From assembly GCA_947629545.1 (NCBI GenBank), contig CANREE010000017.1:1-41168 (forward strand): a stretch of DNA of 41,168 nucleotides. Reading direction: 5' to 3'. Positions within the stretch are counted from its first letter, which is position 1. Each line of letters starts with the position of its first letter. Below are positions 1 through 8,475 of this stretch, piece by piece. The notes under the pieces are model-generated. The model ran no database searches, was not told the DNA's origin, and was given only the letters and a program-made list of their open reading frames with translations. The translations under genes and the position numbers were made by a program. The stretch comes from an uncultured Lachnospiraceae bacterium (lineage in GTDB: Bacteria > Bacillota > Clostridia > Lachnospirales > Lachnospiraceae).

Positions 1-116
1 TCCCAGTCGTCAAGCATAGCCTCCTTGGATTCGTACAGCACCACCATGCTCTGGAGGCTTGCGCCGGATTCCAGTTCAATGGTGGTTCCGTCTTTCAGTA
101 TCAATGTATCTTTCAT
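1..116 (-). CDS. Phage tail-region protein, N-terminal fragment
   Basis: The first 38 codons of a gene that runs off the left edge. It begins MKDTLILKDGTTIELESGAS, a hydrophobic/charged start I associate with small tail-end proteins of clostridial prophages, but no function is known to me. The start at 116 is set by AGAAAGGAGA seven bases upstream. An in-frame ATG 15 codons earlier (about 161) has no comparable ribosome site. It is the gene directly downstream of the invertible fibre segment, on the same strand as the virion genes. Confidence 0.6.
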   Translation of the reverse strand, partial: MKDTLILKDGTTIELESGASLQSMVVLYESKEAMLDDW

Positions 117-197
117 ATGTTCTCCTTTCTCCCCTCTCGGGGATAAAATTTTGTTTTTCATAATGCTTCTGTATGCCTTTTTGCCGCCTCCGCCCCG

Positions 198-563
198 TTG
201 AGTCGATACGTCGTGCTTAGTACGCTAAACAGCGAGACGCTGAAAAGTGTGCTAAACTCTGGCAAATACATCTGGAATACCTCAAGAGAAGCAGCCGATG
301 GTATTTTAGAAATCTTTTCTCAAGCAAAAGGAGAATCTGTTTTTGTTATTGGGTATACCTCACACATTCTTTCCGGAAGCGAAGATACAAATGTTTCTGG
401 TAACTTAAAATATGGTATCGGCGTAATAATTGGATTTAAAATTATTAGTGGTTCAAGAAGCTGGGGATCCTGCTTGGTCTTTTCTTACCATGAACAAAAC
501 CCAATTATGGTTTGCCTTGTACAAAATGGAGAACTCGTAATTCCATTCAAGGCGATCGCCTAA
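198..563 (+). CDS. Silent, inverted alternative C-terminal cassette of the tail fibre
   Basis: This open frame is opposite to every other virion gene and has no good start or ribosome site (the only start is a TTG at 198). Inside it, from the left inverted repeat on, the frame reads STLNSET followed by about 108 residues (LKSVLNSGKYIWNT... to ...VIPFKAIA). The fibre gene on the other strand has the same STLNSET in the same phase at its own repeat. Its stop (561-563) abuts the stop of the fibre gene (564-566) tail to tail. I therefore read it as a stored alternative receptor-binding end, expressed only after inversion of 217-907. The SGKYIWNT-like start resembles knob domains of phage fibres; the rest is not recognised. 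Confidence 0.75.
   Translation: MSRYVVLSTLNSETLKSVLNSGKYIWNTSREAADGILEIFSQAKGESVFVIGYTSHILSGSEDTNVSGNLKYGIGVIIGFKIISGSRSWGSCLVFSYHEQNPIMVCLVQNGELVIPFKAIA
217..239 (+). repeat. Left inverted repeat of invertible fibre segment
   Basis: 23 bases beginning TTAGTACGCTAAACAGCGAG, followed by ACG. They are perfectly repeated in inverted orientation at 885-907. Outside the 23 bases the similarity falls off quickly. The repeat lies in coding frame (S-T-L-N-S-E-T), so recombination between copies keeps the reading frame. Confidence 0.85.
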
Positions 564-1280
564 TTATTTTGTAGTGTATATGCCAGAGACATATATAACA
601 TCGTCTACAGATGTGGTGCTATTTTCGGTAAGTTTTGAGTATATATATCCTCTTGGTTCAATAACCGATTCGGATAGATGTAATAACTCTTGTTTGCTGC
701 TGTTACAAACAATAATAGGCACATTATTGCCATGAGCTGTAGCTGGGAACCCATAAAGATAGCAAGATGCCAACACCTTAACGGTGAACTGTACGGCTAC
801 AATAACAATTTTCCCTATTTGTATATAACCACCTTGAACGTCCGAACAACGGCCTTGATATATTGTCGCAGGATGTATTAGCCCCGTCTCGCTGTTTAGC
901 GTACTAATCGCGTCGGAATTTGCGGTGATTAAATCACTCAGCTGTTTACCCATTTTGCCAGACAGCACAGCCCCTGCGTCGTTGGAGAGAAGGTTGTCGA
1001 CGATTTTGGATGTAGGGATATAGTTGGACAACTGCGCGGCGAGGTTATTGATCGTAGCAACCGCACCATTGAGCGCGTCCGTCACCCGCTTGATTCCCTG
1101 TTCGGCGTGGTTAAGGTGCTCAGCGTCGATATCCGGCTCCGTATCGTCCACCCATGTGGTGGGTACGTAAGTTTCCACAGCTTCAAGCGCTTGCGCCAGC
1201 GCCATAACCTGAGTTTCAGAAATGCGCGTCGCGGGAAGCGCGGTCTCCTTTGGTTGTAAGTTTTTGCTTTCTTCTGACAT
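564..1280 (-). CDS. Tail fibre / receptor-binding protein (expressed orientation)
   Basis: 238 aa. The N-terminal ~125 residues are constant: MSEESKNLQPKETALPATRI, then an alpha-helical, hydrophilic stretch with AEQGIKRVTDAL and VLSGKMGKQLSDLI, the type of linker found in phage fibres that attach to a baseplate. Residues from STLNSET onward lie in the invertible segment and end in a beta-rich domain (GYIQIGKIVIVAVQF, ...VIYVSGIYTTK). The start at 1280 has AAGGAGAAAAGC. The gene is the last of the baseplate/fibre block before the left edge. Swapping its C-terminus would change which surface structure is bound; that role is inferred from position and architecture. Confidence 0.7.
   Translation of the reverse strand: MSEESKNLQPKETALPATRISETQVMALAQALEAVETYVPTTWVDDTEPDIDAEHLNHAEQGIKRVTDALNGAVATINNLAAQLSNYIPTSKIVDNLLSNDAGAVLSGKMGKQLSDLITANSDAISTLNSETGLIHPATIYQGRCSDVQGGYIQIGKIVIVAVQFTVKVLASCYLYGFPATAHGNNVPIIVCNSSKQELLHLSESVIEPRGYIYSKLTENSTTSVDDVIYVSGIYTTK
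885..907 (-). repeat. Right inverted repeat of invertible fibre segment
   Basis: Reverse complement of 217-239, identical over 23 bases. It lies inside the fibre gene at the junction of the constant N-terminal part and the exchangeable C-terminal part. The two repeats bound a segment of about 690 bp. Confidence 0.85.
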
Positions 1281-1290
1281 GCTTTTCTCC

Positions 1291-2229
1291 TTATTTTATA
1301 AGCTTGATAGAGCTAATGTTGATGTATGAGCCACTTCGAAACTCGCCTTCGTTGGACATCCATCCATACAATAGGATATATAGATATCCTTTGCTGGTAT
1401 AGCTGGAGACATCATATTCAGTCTCTTTGTTGACGTTCGGCGAGTCGAAATAAAGTCTAAAAATCAAATCACCAATTCCGGCTCCGCCATTATATCCAAT
1501 GGGGCCGGCCATATTTTGGTATGTACCACTGACGATAAACATATTGGTATATCGTTCCAGTGTCGTCCCGGTTCCATCATAATAGTCAGCCAAAATGGAA
1601 AGCTTTCTATACTGGCTCCAGTCTATCTCCTTCGAAAAGACAATACCAACGCCCGTCCTGGCGGAAGAGTACGATAACGGCGCATAAAGCTCAATCTCTG
1701 ACTTGGTTACATCAAAATCGCCCATATCATAGACCCTTCCACTCATCTGAATGGACAGCGGCCCCGTAGCGCTCCACCCCGGGCCATAGGTGCCCCGATA
1801 GAATGGGCAGTCTGGGTCGTCGTTAATAAAGCCCTCCCACGTTCCCGGCCCAACCCCGGCGACATACATGCCTTTTTTAATAACTGCGGGCGTGAGGTTT
1901 TTGATTTGCGTCAACTGGATATTCCCGGAAGCGTATTTATTGGCCGTGTTTACCGTGACCGAATTTTTGCCGGTATTGACGGTCTGGCCCGGGAACGTCG
2001 GAATGTTCTGGGTCACTTTGCCGCCGCTATAATGCCCTTCCGGAAGCGTAATGTTGCCATTGATTGGCATATCCTTGGACGGTGAGCCCTGTTCAACCAT
2101 AGTACCTACTCCAGTCGTGTCGCCGTCTTGGAGAAGGAAGGTCTTGCCCGCCAAAACATCTTTTGCCGTTGCCGTCGCGCCCGATGCATCAACCGAGCTT
2201 CCCGTCCGCTTAATCAAACACTCACCCAT
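1291..2229 (-). CDS. Tail/baseplate structural protein, fibre-like
   Basis: 312 aa. The N-terminal ~130 residues (MGECLIKRTGSSVDASGATA, then KDVLAGKTFLLQDGD, LPEGHYSGGKVTQNIPT, ANKYASGNIQLTQIKNLTPAVIKKGMYVAGV) form the repeated beta-strand module common in clostridial prophage tail proteins. The C-terminal ~170 residues are beta-rich and not recognised. It is paralogous to the gene immediately upstream. The ATG at 2229 overlaps the upstream stop as TGATG; a GTG three bases earlier is possible. Confidence 0.65.
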   Translation of the reverse strand: MGECLIKRTGSSVDASGATATAKDVLAGKTFLLQDGDTTGVGTMVEQGSPSKDMPINGNITLPEGHYSGGKVTQNIPTFPGQTVNTGKNSVTVNTANKYASGNIQLTQIKNLTPAVIKKGMYVAGVGPGTWEGFINDDPDCPFYRGTYGPGWSATGPLSIQMSGRVYDMGDFDVTKSEIELYAPLSYSSARTGVGIVFSKEIDWSQYRKLSILADYYDGTGTTLERYTNMFIVSGTYQNMAGPIGYNGGAGIGDLIFRLYFDSPNVNKETEYDVSSYTSKGYLYILLYGWMSNEGEFRSGSYINISSIKLIK

Positions 2230-2648
2230 CACACAAACCCCTCAAATGTACCGGTTATTGCCTGGCTGCCCTCACCGACAGTGACGCCACGTTTGATATA
2301 CTCCGCGCGGAAGTTATCCGCCGCGCTGATGGTGACATTCCCGGTCATATATTTGCCTGCTATTTCGATGGTTCGCGCTGCTGCGTTTGCCTGCACCGTT
2401 GTAGCCCCTTGCGTGGGTATCTCTTGGTAAATCTTATCCTGCCCACCATGATACCCGGCCGGAATATTGTAGATGCCATTGATAGTCAGCTTTTGGTTGA
2501 TTGCAGCAACGACTGGCATTTTTCCTTGCTGGATATCGTCGGAGCCATTCCCGAAAAATGTGCGGTCTGCCCTTACATCCGCTGCCGTTGCGGTATACAG
2601 GTCGCCGAAAAATGCTCCGCCACCACGGAGTATAACGCACTCGCCCAA
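2229..2648 (-). CDS. Tail structural protein, paralogue of the next gene
   Basis: 139 aa, beginning MGECVILRGGGAFFGDLYTA. It aligns by eye along its length with the first ~130 residues of the downstream gene: shared MGEC start, K/R-TF after the VLAGK/VRADR position, INGxYxIPAGYHGGxxK, AGKYMTGNVTI, IKRGVTVGEGSQAITGTFEG. It looks like a single-module version of the same protein, probably exposed on the tail tip. It forms a tight - strand block with its neighbours. Specific function unknown. Confidence 0.6.
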   Translation of the reverse strand: MGECVILRGGGAFFGDLYTATAADVRADRTFFGNGSDDIQQGKMPVVAAINQKLTINGIYNIPAGYHGGQDKIYQEIPTQGATTVQANAAARTIEIAGKYMTGNVTISAADNFRAEYIKRGVTVGEGSQAITGTFEGFV

Positions 2649-2650
2649 GC

Positions 2651-3253
2651 TTACACCCCCTTAATCATAACCTGGAAATTGGTTGCCGGTTTTGTGCTAA
2701 GGCAATACAAGGTCAAATTCCCTGCGCCCGTTACGCCTCGGTCGACATATCCCCACGCCTTCGCTTGTGCCTTTGCGTCGGCAGATGATGTGCCGCTCGG
2801 GATGTATAGCGATATTACCGGGGTATCATCTGCGGTTATCCCCGTTACAGACACAGTTTGCGAAAACGGTGCCGAAGCTGACCATCCTCCCGTTGTAAAG
2901 GTTGCGTACTTCAAGCCTTTGATTGCAGCGATATCTTTTTTGTGATTTGTTTTTACTTCTTCGATATCTTTTTTGAAACTATCACTAAGCACCTTGCCCT
3001 GATTGGCGGCCAGCGGCTTATCTGAATCCGTGCTTGTGAGATTATTAATGATATCAGTGACATTAACCTTATTTGTGGTGTTTTTATTAACCGCCTCATT
3101 TGTAGCGTTGATGTCGGCTGCCCCAAAGACATCGCCGGTTTCCTCATAAATCGTAACATCTTCAAGGGATATGGTGCCATCCTCATTATCAGTCTTCCTG
3201 TACTTTCGTGCGCCGGAAAACTTGTCGTTTTTATAATCTGTTTTTAGGCTCAT
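2651..3253 (-). CDS. Tail/baseplate protein, unknown function
   Basis: 200 aa. The N-terminus (MSLKTDYKNDKFSGARKYRK) is followed by a helical linker, including TSTDSDKPLAANQGKVLSD, a phrase common in phage fibre/baseplate linkers. The C-terminal domain of about 90 residues is beta-rich (YATFTTGGWSASAPFSQTVS, VISLYIPSG, TNFQVMIKGV). This 'LAANQGKVL + beta domain' organisation is typical of tail accessory proteins in Clostridia phages. The start overlaps the upstream stop (ATGA, 3250-3253). Confidence 0.6.
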   Translation of the reverse strand: MSLKTDYKNDKFSGARKYRKTDNEDGTISLEDVTIYEETGDVFGAADINATNEAVNKNTTNKVNVTDIINNLTSTDSDKPLAANQGKVLSDSFKKDIEEVKTNHKKDIAAIKGLKYATFTTGGWSASAPFSQTVSVTGITADDTPVISLYIPSGTSSADAKAQAKAWGYVDRGVTGAGNLTLYCLSTKPATNFQVMIKGV

Positions 3254-3690
3254 ACGCTTATCCTCCTGCCGCCAATGGCTTTCGTGCCAAGCCTGAATGC
3301 CAGATGCTGTGGCCCCGGAACCATTTTTTCAACCAAAACTCCAATATCATATAATATCTTCTCAACAGCGTTAGCCTGATAGATTGACGTGTATGTTATT
3401 CTTGATGGCGTAAGCGGCGTGGAATCCTCCGTAAAATATGCCGCCCGAATCGCTTCTATATTGTTCCTCAGCCTAACCATGTCAGCTTCTGCGCGGAAAT
3501 CGTCCATTTTCCAGTTGGTCTTGCAGTCCGTAACATTATGGAATCCATACCGGTTAAGCACGTGAGAAATCCATTTCACCGCAGATTCCACACGGTTAAG
3601 GTCGTGGTAATCAATATATGCCTTGTCGGTCAGGCTTTGCAAATCTTGCGCCGTCCGGTCAAATATCAGCGCATCGATATACTCACTCAT
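3250..3690 (-). CDS. Hypothetical phage tail-region protein
   Basis: 146 aa, mostly helical, beginning MSEYIDALIFDRTAQDLQSL. LTDKAYIDYHDLNRVESAVKWI and RNNIEAIRAAYF are recognisable as a conserved phage family found next to the large tail-hub protein, but I know no function. It overlaps the upstream tail gene by 8 bases and the downstream gene by 4, which indicates translational coupling inside the baseplate operon. Confidence 0.6.
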   Translation of the reverse strand: MSEYIDALIFDRTAQDLQSLTDKAYIDYHDLNRVESAVKWISHVLNRYGFHNVTDCKTNWKMDDFRAEADMVRLRNNIEAIRAAYFTEDSTPLTPSRITYTSIYQANAVEKILYDIGVLVEKMVPGPQHLAFRLGTKAIGGRRISV

Positions 3691-5467
3691 GGATTGTCAC
3701 CTCCGCCCGGATAATCTTCCGGGAAAACTGATAATTGATGCTCTCAAGTGTCCCTTTCCGTTTGCCGTCGTATCCCGTATCGGCTTCCACCACCTGACCC
3801 AAGACCTTGTCGCCCAGAAGCACCTCGCCAACCACGTTTTCTGGCTGCTGGTAGTAGTTGTATACCCGGTCAAGCGCTTCCTGCGCGTTCCCGGAATGTA
3901 TCAGGGTGGCGTCAGTAACTTCTTTGATGGATTTATTGAATACTACGTCCGGGTTTTCTTTCAGAAGGGAGGTGGTCATGTGATTATATCGCTTCCCAGT
4001 CAAAACCACCGTGCCTCCGGTTCCGGTTACAATGGCGAAATTGTCGCCGCTTCTGGATATCGTTCCTCCAGTAACGGACAGGCTGTGGTATGGCTCCGAA
4101 AATATGATTTCCGCCGTTCCGTCCAGCGTGTCGTTATACAATTCCTGCGATTCATCAATCTTCTGGTACTGATGGACAGTCAGGCGGATTCCGGTCACCG
4201 TGTCACGGTGTTCCAGCGTAAGGCCTTCAAACGTGTCCGTCTCGTCAAAGTAACCGCTTACTTCTGTTTCCTGCGGGTATATAACCACGCCCTCATTGTT
4301 GGAAGTGTCCACCACCGCGCCAATGGCAAATGCGATCTGCATAAGCGCGTTTCGCTTTGTAGTGTACGGGATATATCCGTGTAAGTTGATTTCCTGCAAC
4401 GATTCGTCAAGCGTATACCCGAATGATTCTCCGTCGAATATCTTCTCAATTACGCTTGCAACAGTTTCCCCGGTATATACGCCGCCGGAAAATTCATTGG
4501 TATCCAGAACGCCGATAGCGTCATGAGATTCCATGTGATAATCCACGCGGTTTTTCCGGGCGCCGTTTTTCAAGTAGAAATTTCCCAAAAGTTCGCCGTT
4601 GAAATACAATCCCAGGCGCTGCTTTTTTTGCAAGTCGAAGGGTATGCTGCTTTCTGTCCGTACCGTGAAATTCAACGTGTTAATGCTAATCTGTTCCGAA
4701 ATCGTGTTGATTTCCTGCAAGCAGTTGGTCGTTAGCAATTCGTCATCAAAGAAATCACGATATATTCCATAATCAATCCTTGTCAAAAACACCGGCCTAT
4801 AAGGCTTTGACGTGGCCCTGAACGTGATTTCTATGCGGTCATACAGTTGCACATAGTTGTTGCAGAAATACCGTTCAGAATCCGGCTGAAAGTCCTTATC
4901 AGAAAGTATCTCATCTCCCTGATACCATTTGATGTTGAGGTCGCTGGCATAGTCTCTCGAAAGCGTATTAAACGTGAGCAGCAAGCCTACACTGGTGAAT
5001 CGCTGGTTAAAGGTAATGGTCAGCCGTGGATTTCCCATCTCCGTCTCTGAACTTCCATGCGGGAACAGGAAAACACGCGGATACAGTCCTGAATGTGGCC
5101 TTAACCCTTGACGTTTCAGCGTGTACCCGAATTTCCCGTTTTCGTCCGTGTATTCCTCACTGATATACCCATAATCCAGATGTGGGTCAGGAAGGTTGAT
5201 ATAATCGCCGTTCATCAGCGAAAACCTTGGATAACACAGCGCGTACCCCGGATAAGTCAAGTCGTCGCGGAGAAGTTCCGGGTACTCCTTTTTTGTAACC
5301 GTCTTTTTGGGGTATAAGCCAGCGCGCGGATATAGCCCTTTATGGGGATATAGACCATCTATAACGGTCTGCGGATTGCTGTTTTCTTTCGCATAAGGCG
5401 CCACATCATCATATACAATCTTCAGGCCCTCTTCGTTTGATTGCCTTGCGGCCAGTTGCTTAACCAT
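3683..5467 (-). CDS. Tail hub / tail-associated baseplate protein
   Basis: 594 aa, second-largest tail protein here, placed after the tape measure as for Tal/gp44-like hub proteins. The first 150 residues contain a short repeated motif: GLYPHKGLYPRAGLYPKK near residue 40, and GLRPHSGLYPRVFLFPHG near 125. The middle holds long beta-rich stretches (IEITFRATSKPYRP, ISINTLNFTVRTESSIPFDL) consistent with a hub fold, followed by YTGETVASVIEKIFDG. The C-terminus ends in GKRKGTLESINYQFSRKIIR, close to the end phrase of gp44-type proteins. The ATG at 5467 overlaps the upstream stop as TGATG; a GTG at 5470 is the alternative. Confidence 0.65.
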   Translation of the reverse strand: MVKQLAARQSNEEGLKIVYDDVAPYAKENSNPQTVIDGLYPHKGLYPRAGLYPKKTVTKKEYPELLRDDLTYPGYALCYPRFSLMNGDYINLPDPHLDYGYISEEYTDENGKFGYTLKRQGLRPHSGLYPRVFLFPHGSSETEMGNPRLTITFNQRFTSVGLLLTFNTLSRDYASDLNIKWYQGDEILSDKDFQPDSERYFCNNYVQLYDRIEITFRATSKPYRPVFLTRIDYGIYRDFFDDELLTTNCLQEINTISEQISINTLNFTVRTESSIPFDLQKKQRLGLYFNGELLGNFYLKNGARKNRVDYHMESHDAIGVLDTNEFSGGVYTGETVASVIEKIFDGESFGYTLDESLQEINLHGYIPYTTKRNALMQIAFAIGAVVDTSNNEGVVIYPQETEVSGYFDETDTFEGLTLEHRDTVTGIRLTVHQYQKIDESQELYNDTLDGTAEIIFSEPYHSLSVTGGTISRSGDNFAIVTGTGGTVVLTGKRYNHMTTSLLKENPDVVFNKSIKEVTDATLIHSGNAQEALDRVYNYYQQPENVVGEVLLGDKVLGQVVEADTGYDGKRKGTLESINYQFSRKIIRAEVTIHE

Positions 5468-5874
5468 CACGGCCTCCTTTGCGGTTCCATTGCGGTGAAA
5501 TCAATAGAGAGACCAGACCACAAATTTACGCTTTTTCCGCCTGGCTTGCGGTTGCGAAAGGAATCCTCGCCGCTTGTCACATATGCCTCAAACTCCATCA
5601 TTGTGTCGCCATACGGAAATATGAGGGTGTGTGACTCTACAGGCGCTGATATGATTTCATAAAAAGTATTGTAGTCGTCACGATATTTAGGGTCTGGCTC
5701 CACGCTCATTTTATAGTTGTAAAACGTGCCCTCAATGTCGCGGAACATTCTCACGGATTGAAGACGTCCAGATACCTCTGAATCAAGCACCTGAAACATT
5801 CGCCTTAATTCAGTGACAATAACACGTAGGCTTAATCCATCAATCGTAAAGACCTCGTTTCCATCCAACGCCAT
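5467..5874 (-). CDS. Phage tail protein, unknown (distal-tail position)
   Basis: 135 aa. Sequence such as VFTIDGLSLRVIVTELRRMF, YKMSVEPDPKYRDDYNTFYE, and the ending SVNLWSGLSIDFTAMEPQRR matches a conserved small family between tape measure and hub in clostridial siphophages. The position suggests a distal-tail role; the fold cannot be read from sequence alone. Its start overlaps the tape-measure stop by one base (TAATG). Confidence 0.55.
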   Translation of the reverse strand: MALDGNEVFTIDGLSLRVIVTELRRMFQVLDSEVSGRLQSVRMFRDIEGTFYNYKMSVEPDPKYRDDYNTFYEIISAPVESHTLIFPYGDTMMEFEAYVTSGEDSFRNRKPGGKSVNLWSGLSIDFTAMEPQRRP

Positions 5875-8468
5875 TATGACTTGCCCTCCGTCACCAACCT
5901 GACACCGACTCTTTGGTTTTCTTGATTCCCAAACTTTGCTATCAGCTGACCAAATCTGGTTCCGTCAACCTCCAGTGTAGCTTTTACCGTCTGGTTATTC
6001 CCGGTCACTCCAGCTTCCTGAAGCGCCTCTATAAGCGCCTGCTTCATGGTTGACAACGGAGACACAACCTCAGTTTCCCGCTTATTGTCTCCCAATATAG
6101 CCGCAAACTCCCCGGCGCCTGGCGGAACTACCGTTCCAGTCGCCAAGCGCGGCATCTGGTAAGGAACGGCGGCGTATGCGGTAAGCGGTGCCTTCGTGCT
6201 GATTCTTGACGCGTTGGAAGATTGATAAGAGGAAACCTGCCTTTCTCCTGCTTTTATTGCTATGGTTGCGGCAGCAATTCCGGCGGCAATGGCCGCCCCT
6301 ACGACAGCGGCGCCGGCAACTCCCTTGATCGCGCCAAGTGCAACTGCCAAAACCGCGACTGCTGATGCGGCAGCGAGTATTCCAGATATCATTTTTTCTG
6401 TCGGGGTCATCTTATTCCAGTTTCTCGCAAGGATGGATATAACCGTAATAATCCCAGTGATTGCCGCTGTAAGTGCTGCAAACTTCAATGCTGACAATGC
6501 CAACTTTGCCATAATATCAGTCAAGCTTATTCCGAGAACAGAAAGCGCGGAAGAAATCATGCCTATGGCCGTTACCATCAAGGCTATTCCAGAAACAAAT
6601 TCCATAAACTTCCATGCTGCAAAAAATGCCAACACTGCAACGGTTATATTTTGAACGGTTGTTTGATGTTTACCAACCCAATCAGAAAATTTTGTTAACC
6701 ATTCAACGATTTGCTCCAAGGCTGATATAATAACTTCCCCAGTCCATTCGCCCAAAGGCTGTAAATACTCTTCCCAAAGCCACATGGCAAGCGGTTTCAA
6801 CGCTTCTATCACACTATGCAAGGCATTTAATGCTGCGGCAATAAGATTAAACACTGATGGTATGGACTGTTCCACTGCCCATTTTGCAATAGGGAGTAGC
6901 ACATTATTCAAAAACCACAAACACACATTGCCCACATCTTCTACGATTGGCTTAACAGAAACCAGAACATTGTCAAAGGCTTGCAAAAGCGGAGAAAAGT
7001 CCAAACTTGCGGCCCAATTTTTAATGCTTTCTGAGGCTTCACGGAAAAAACCCGTAACTGTTAAAACAATGTCGCCAAGATGGCGAATAATATTGGTTCC
7101 CGTATTTCCAGAAACCCAGGCTCTGTCAAATTGAGTAACAAGATTAGCGACGGTCTGGACGAGATTTGCGAAGGTTATCAACAGATCATCAGTAATCCGC
7201 TTCCCATATCCTTCGACATTCCAAACCTGCATAAAGGATGCGCCAACATCGGAAGCAAGTTGCTTTATCGCGGCAAGGGCATTACGAACCGCTTCGGTAA
7301 CTATTGGGCCATTTTCCAGCCACGATTGACGAAGAGGGTCAAATAATCCAGAAAATGTTTCCTTTACTTTATCCGCAAAGCTCTTCATGTCCTGAGAAAC
7401 TTCTTCTGTCTCAAACATTTGTGAAGGCTTCAGCGTTTTATCCGTGGAATCGGAAGAATCTGGAGTTTTGGAACTGCTTTTTTGCAGCTGAATCAATTTG
7501 TCAAACGGTGCAAGGGACTTTTCAGTCGCCTTTTGCAACTCTTCCGTTTTATCCTTGCTTTTGTCCAGGCTTTCCGCGTAATCTTGCTGTACTTCTACAG
7601 CCTTGACATATGTATCCTTTCCAATGAGTGCAGAAAATAACTGGCTTGTCCACGTTGAAGCCTCTGCCAGCAAACTGATAAACTTTGCAAGAGCCGGAGC
7701 AACAAATTCAACCAATGGCTGAAATGCCGTAGCGGTTGCGTTCTTAAGTTGCGTCATTCTTGACATAAGCAACGATAGCGCAGAATTAGTGCTATCGGAG
7801 TATTGCGCAAGGTTTTGCATTCCCTCGGTAACGCCGCTTCTGAGCCGGTTAAAAAGGACAAACAAAGAGCGTATACCGAGCGTATATTTCAGAATGGTTT
7901 TGATAGACGTTCCAACGCCACCAACAGATTTTGATGTATCCTTTATGGACTCGTTCATCTTTTTATTGCTTTTTGTAACCTTTTTCTGTTCGCTATCCGT
8001 TCTTTTTAGCTGTTTAATAAAGGCTGACAAAACAGACTTCGCCTGCTGAAAGCTGGATCTCATTTGGTCGTAAGGCGTATTAATTTTGGCTTGCGGAGCA
8101 TTTAAGCTGACTATAAGTTTTTTGTATTCTTCAGCTTCCTGTCTTGCGCGCTGCAAACCCGCATAAGCCTTATCATATGGCGCGTCGCCCAAAGAGTATC
8201 CTGCTTTTTCAGCGTAATATAGCGCCTCTGTGTATCGGTCAATTTCGTCCTGCAAATTTCTCACGCTTGGAGACAGGCTTTTTATAGACCTTGAGGCAGA
8301 TGAAAATGCCGTTTTGGCAATATTCGGAATATCCCTGAATGCCTGCGGAAGAATCTTCATATAATCAACTGTGTTTTTCAACATTGATTTCAGGTTATCT
8401 GTCCCGGCCTGTGCTCCGGCTGTATTGATTTTGCTGTCAATAATTACAGTTCCGTCTACCTGCGCCAT
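5874..8468 (-). CDS. Tail tape measure protein
   Basis: 864 aa, the longest gene of the window. Such proteins set tail length and enter the cell with DNA. The N-terminal ~220 residues are helical and charged (ERQ/KKVTKSNKKMNESIKD). The central part has repeated hydrophobic helices. Around residues 620-740 are several membrane-like segments (VAVLAFFAAWKFMEFVSGIA, AALTAAITGIITVISILA, AAASAVAVLAVALGAIKGVA). The C-terminus has the usual FAAILGDNKRETEVVSPLST phrase. At 864 aa it implies a tail of about 130 nm if the ~1.5 Å per residue rule holds. Confidence 0.9.
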   Translation of the reverse strand: MAQVDGTVIIDSKINTAGAQAGTDNLKSMLKNTVDYMKILPQAFRDIPNIAKTAFSSASRSIKSLSPSVRNLQDEIDRYTEALYYAEKAGYSLGDAPYDKAYAGLQRARQEAEEYKKLIVSLNAPQAKINTPYDQMRSSFQQAKSVLSAFIKQLKRTDSEQKKVTKSNKKMNESIKDTSKSVGGVGTSIKTILKYTLGIRSLFVLFNRLRSGVTEGMQNLAQYSDSTNSALSLLMSRMTQLKNATATAFQPLVEFVAPALAKFISLLAEASTWTSQLFSALIGKDTYVKAVEVQQDYAESLDKSKDKTEELQKATEKSLAPFDKLIQLQKSSSKTPDSSDSTDKTLKPSQMFETEEVSQDMKSFADKVKETFSGLFDPLRQSWLENGPIVTEAVRNALAAIKQLASDVGASFMQVWNVEGYGKRITDDLLITFANLVQTVANLVTQFDRAWVSGNTGTNIIRHLGDIVLTVTGFFREASESIKNWAASLDFSPLLQAFDNVLVSVKPIVEDVGNVCLWFLNNVLLPIAKWAVEQSIPSVFNLIAAALNALHSVIEALKPLAMWLWEEYLQPLGEWTGEVIISALEQIVEWLTKFSDWVGKHQTTVQNITVAVLAFFAAWKFMEFVSGIALMVTAIGMISSALSVLGISLTDIMAKLALSALKFAALTAAITGIITVISILARNWNKMTPTEKMISGILAAASAVAVLAVALGAIKGVAGAAVVGAAIAAGIAAATIAIKAGERQVSSYQSSNASRISTKAPLTAYAAVPYQMPRLATGTVVPPGAGEFAAILGDNKRETEVVSPLSTMKQALIEALQEAGVTGNNQTVKATLEVDGTRFGQLIAKFGNQENQRVGVRLVTEGKS

Positions 8469-8475
8469 AATATCC

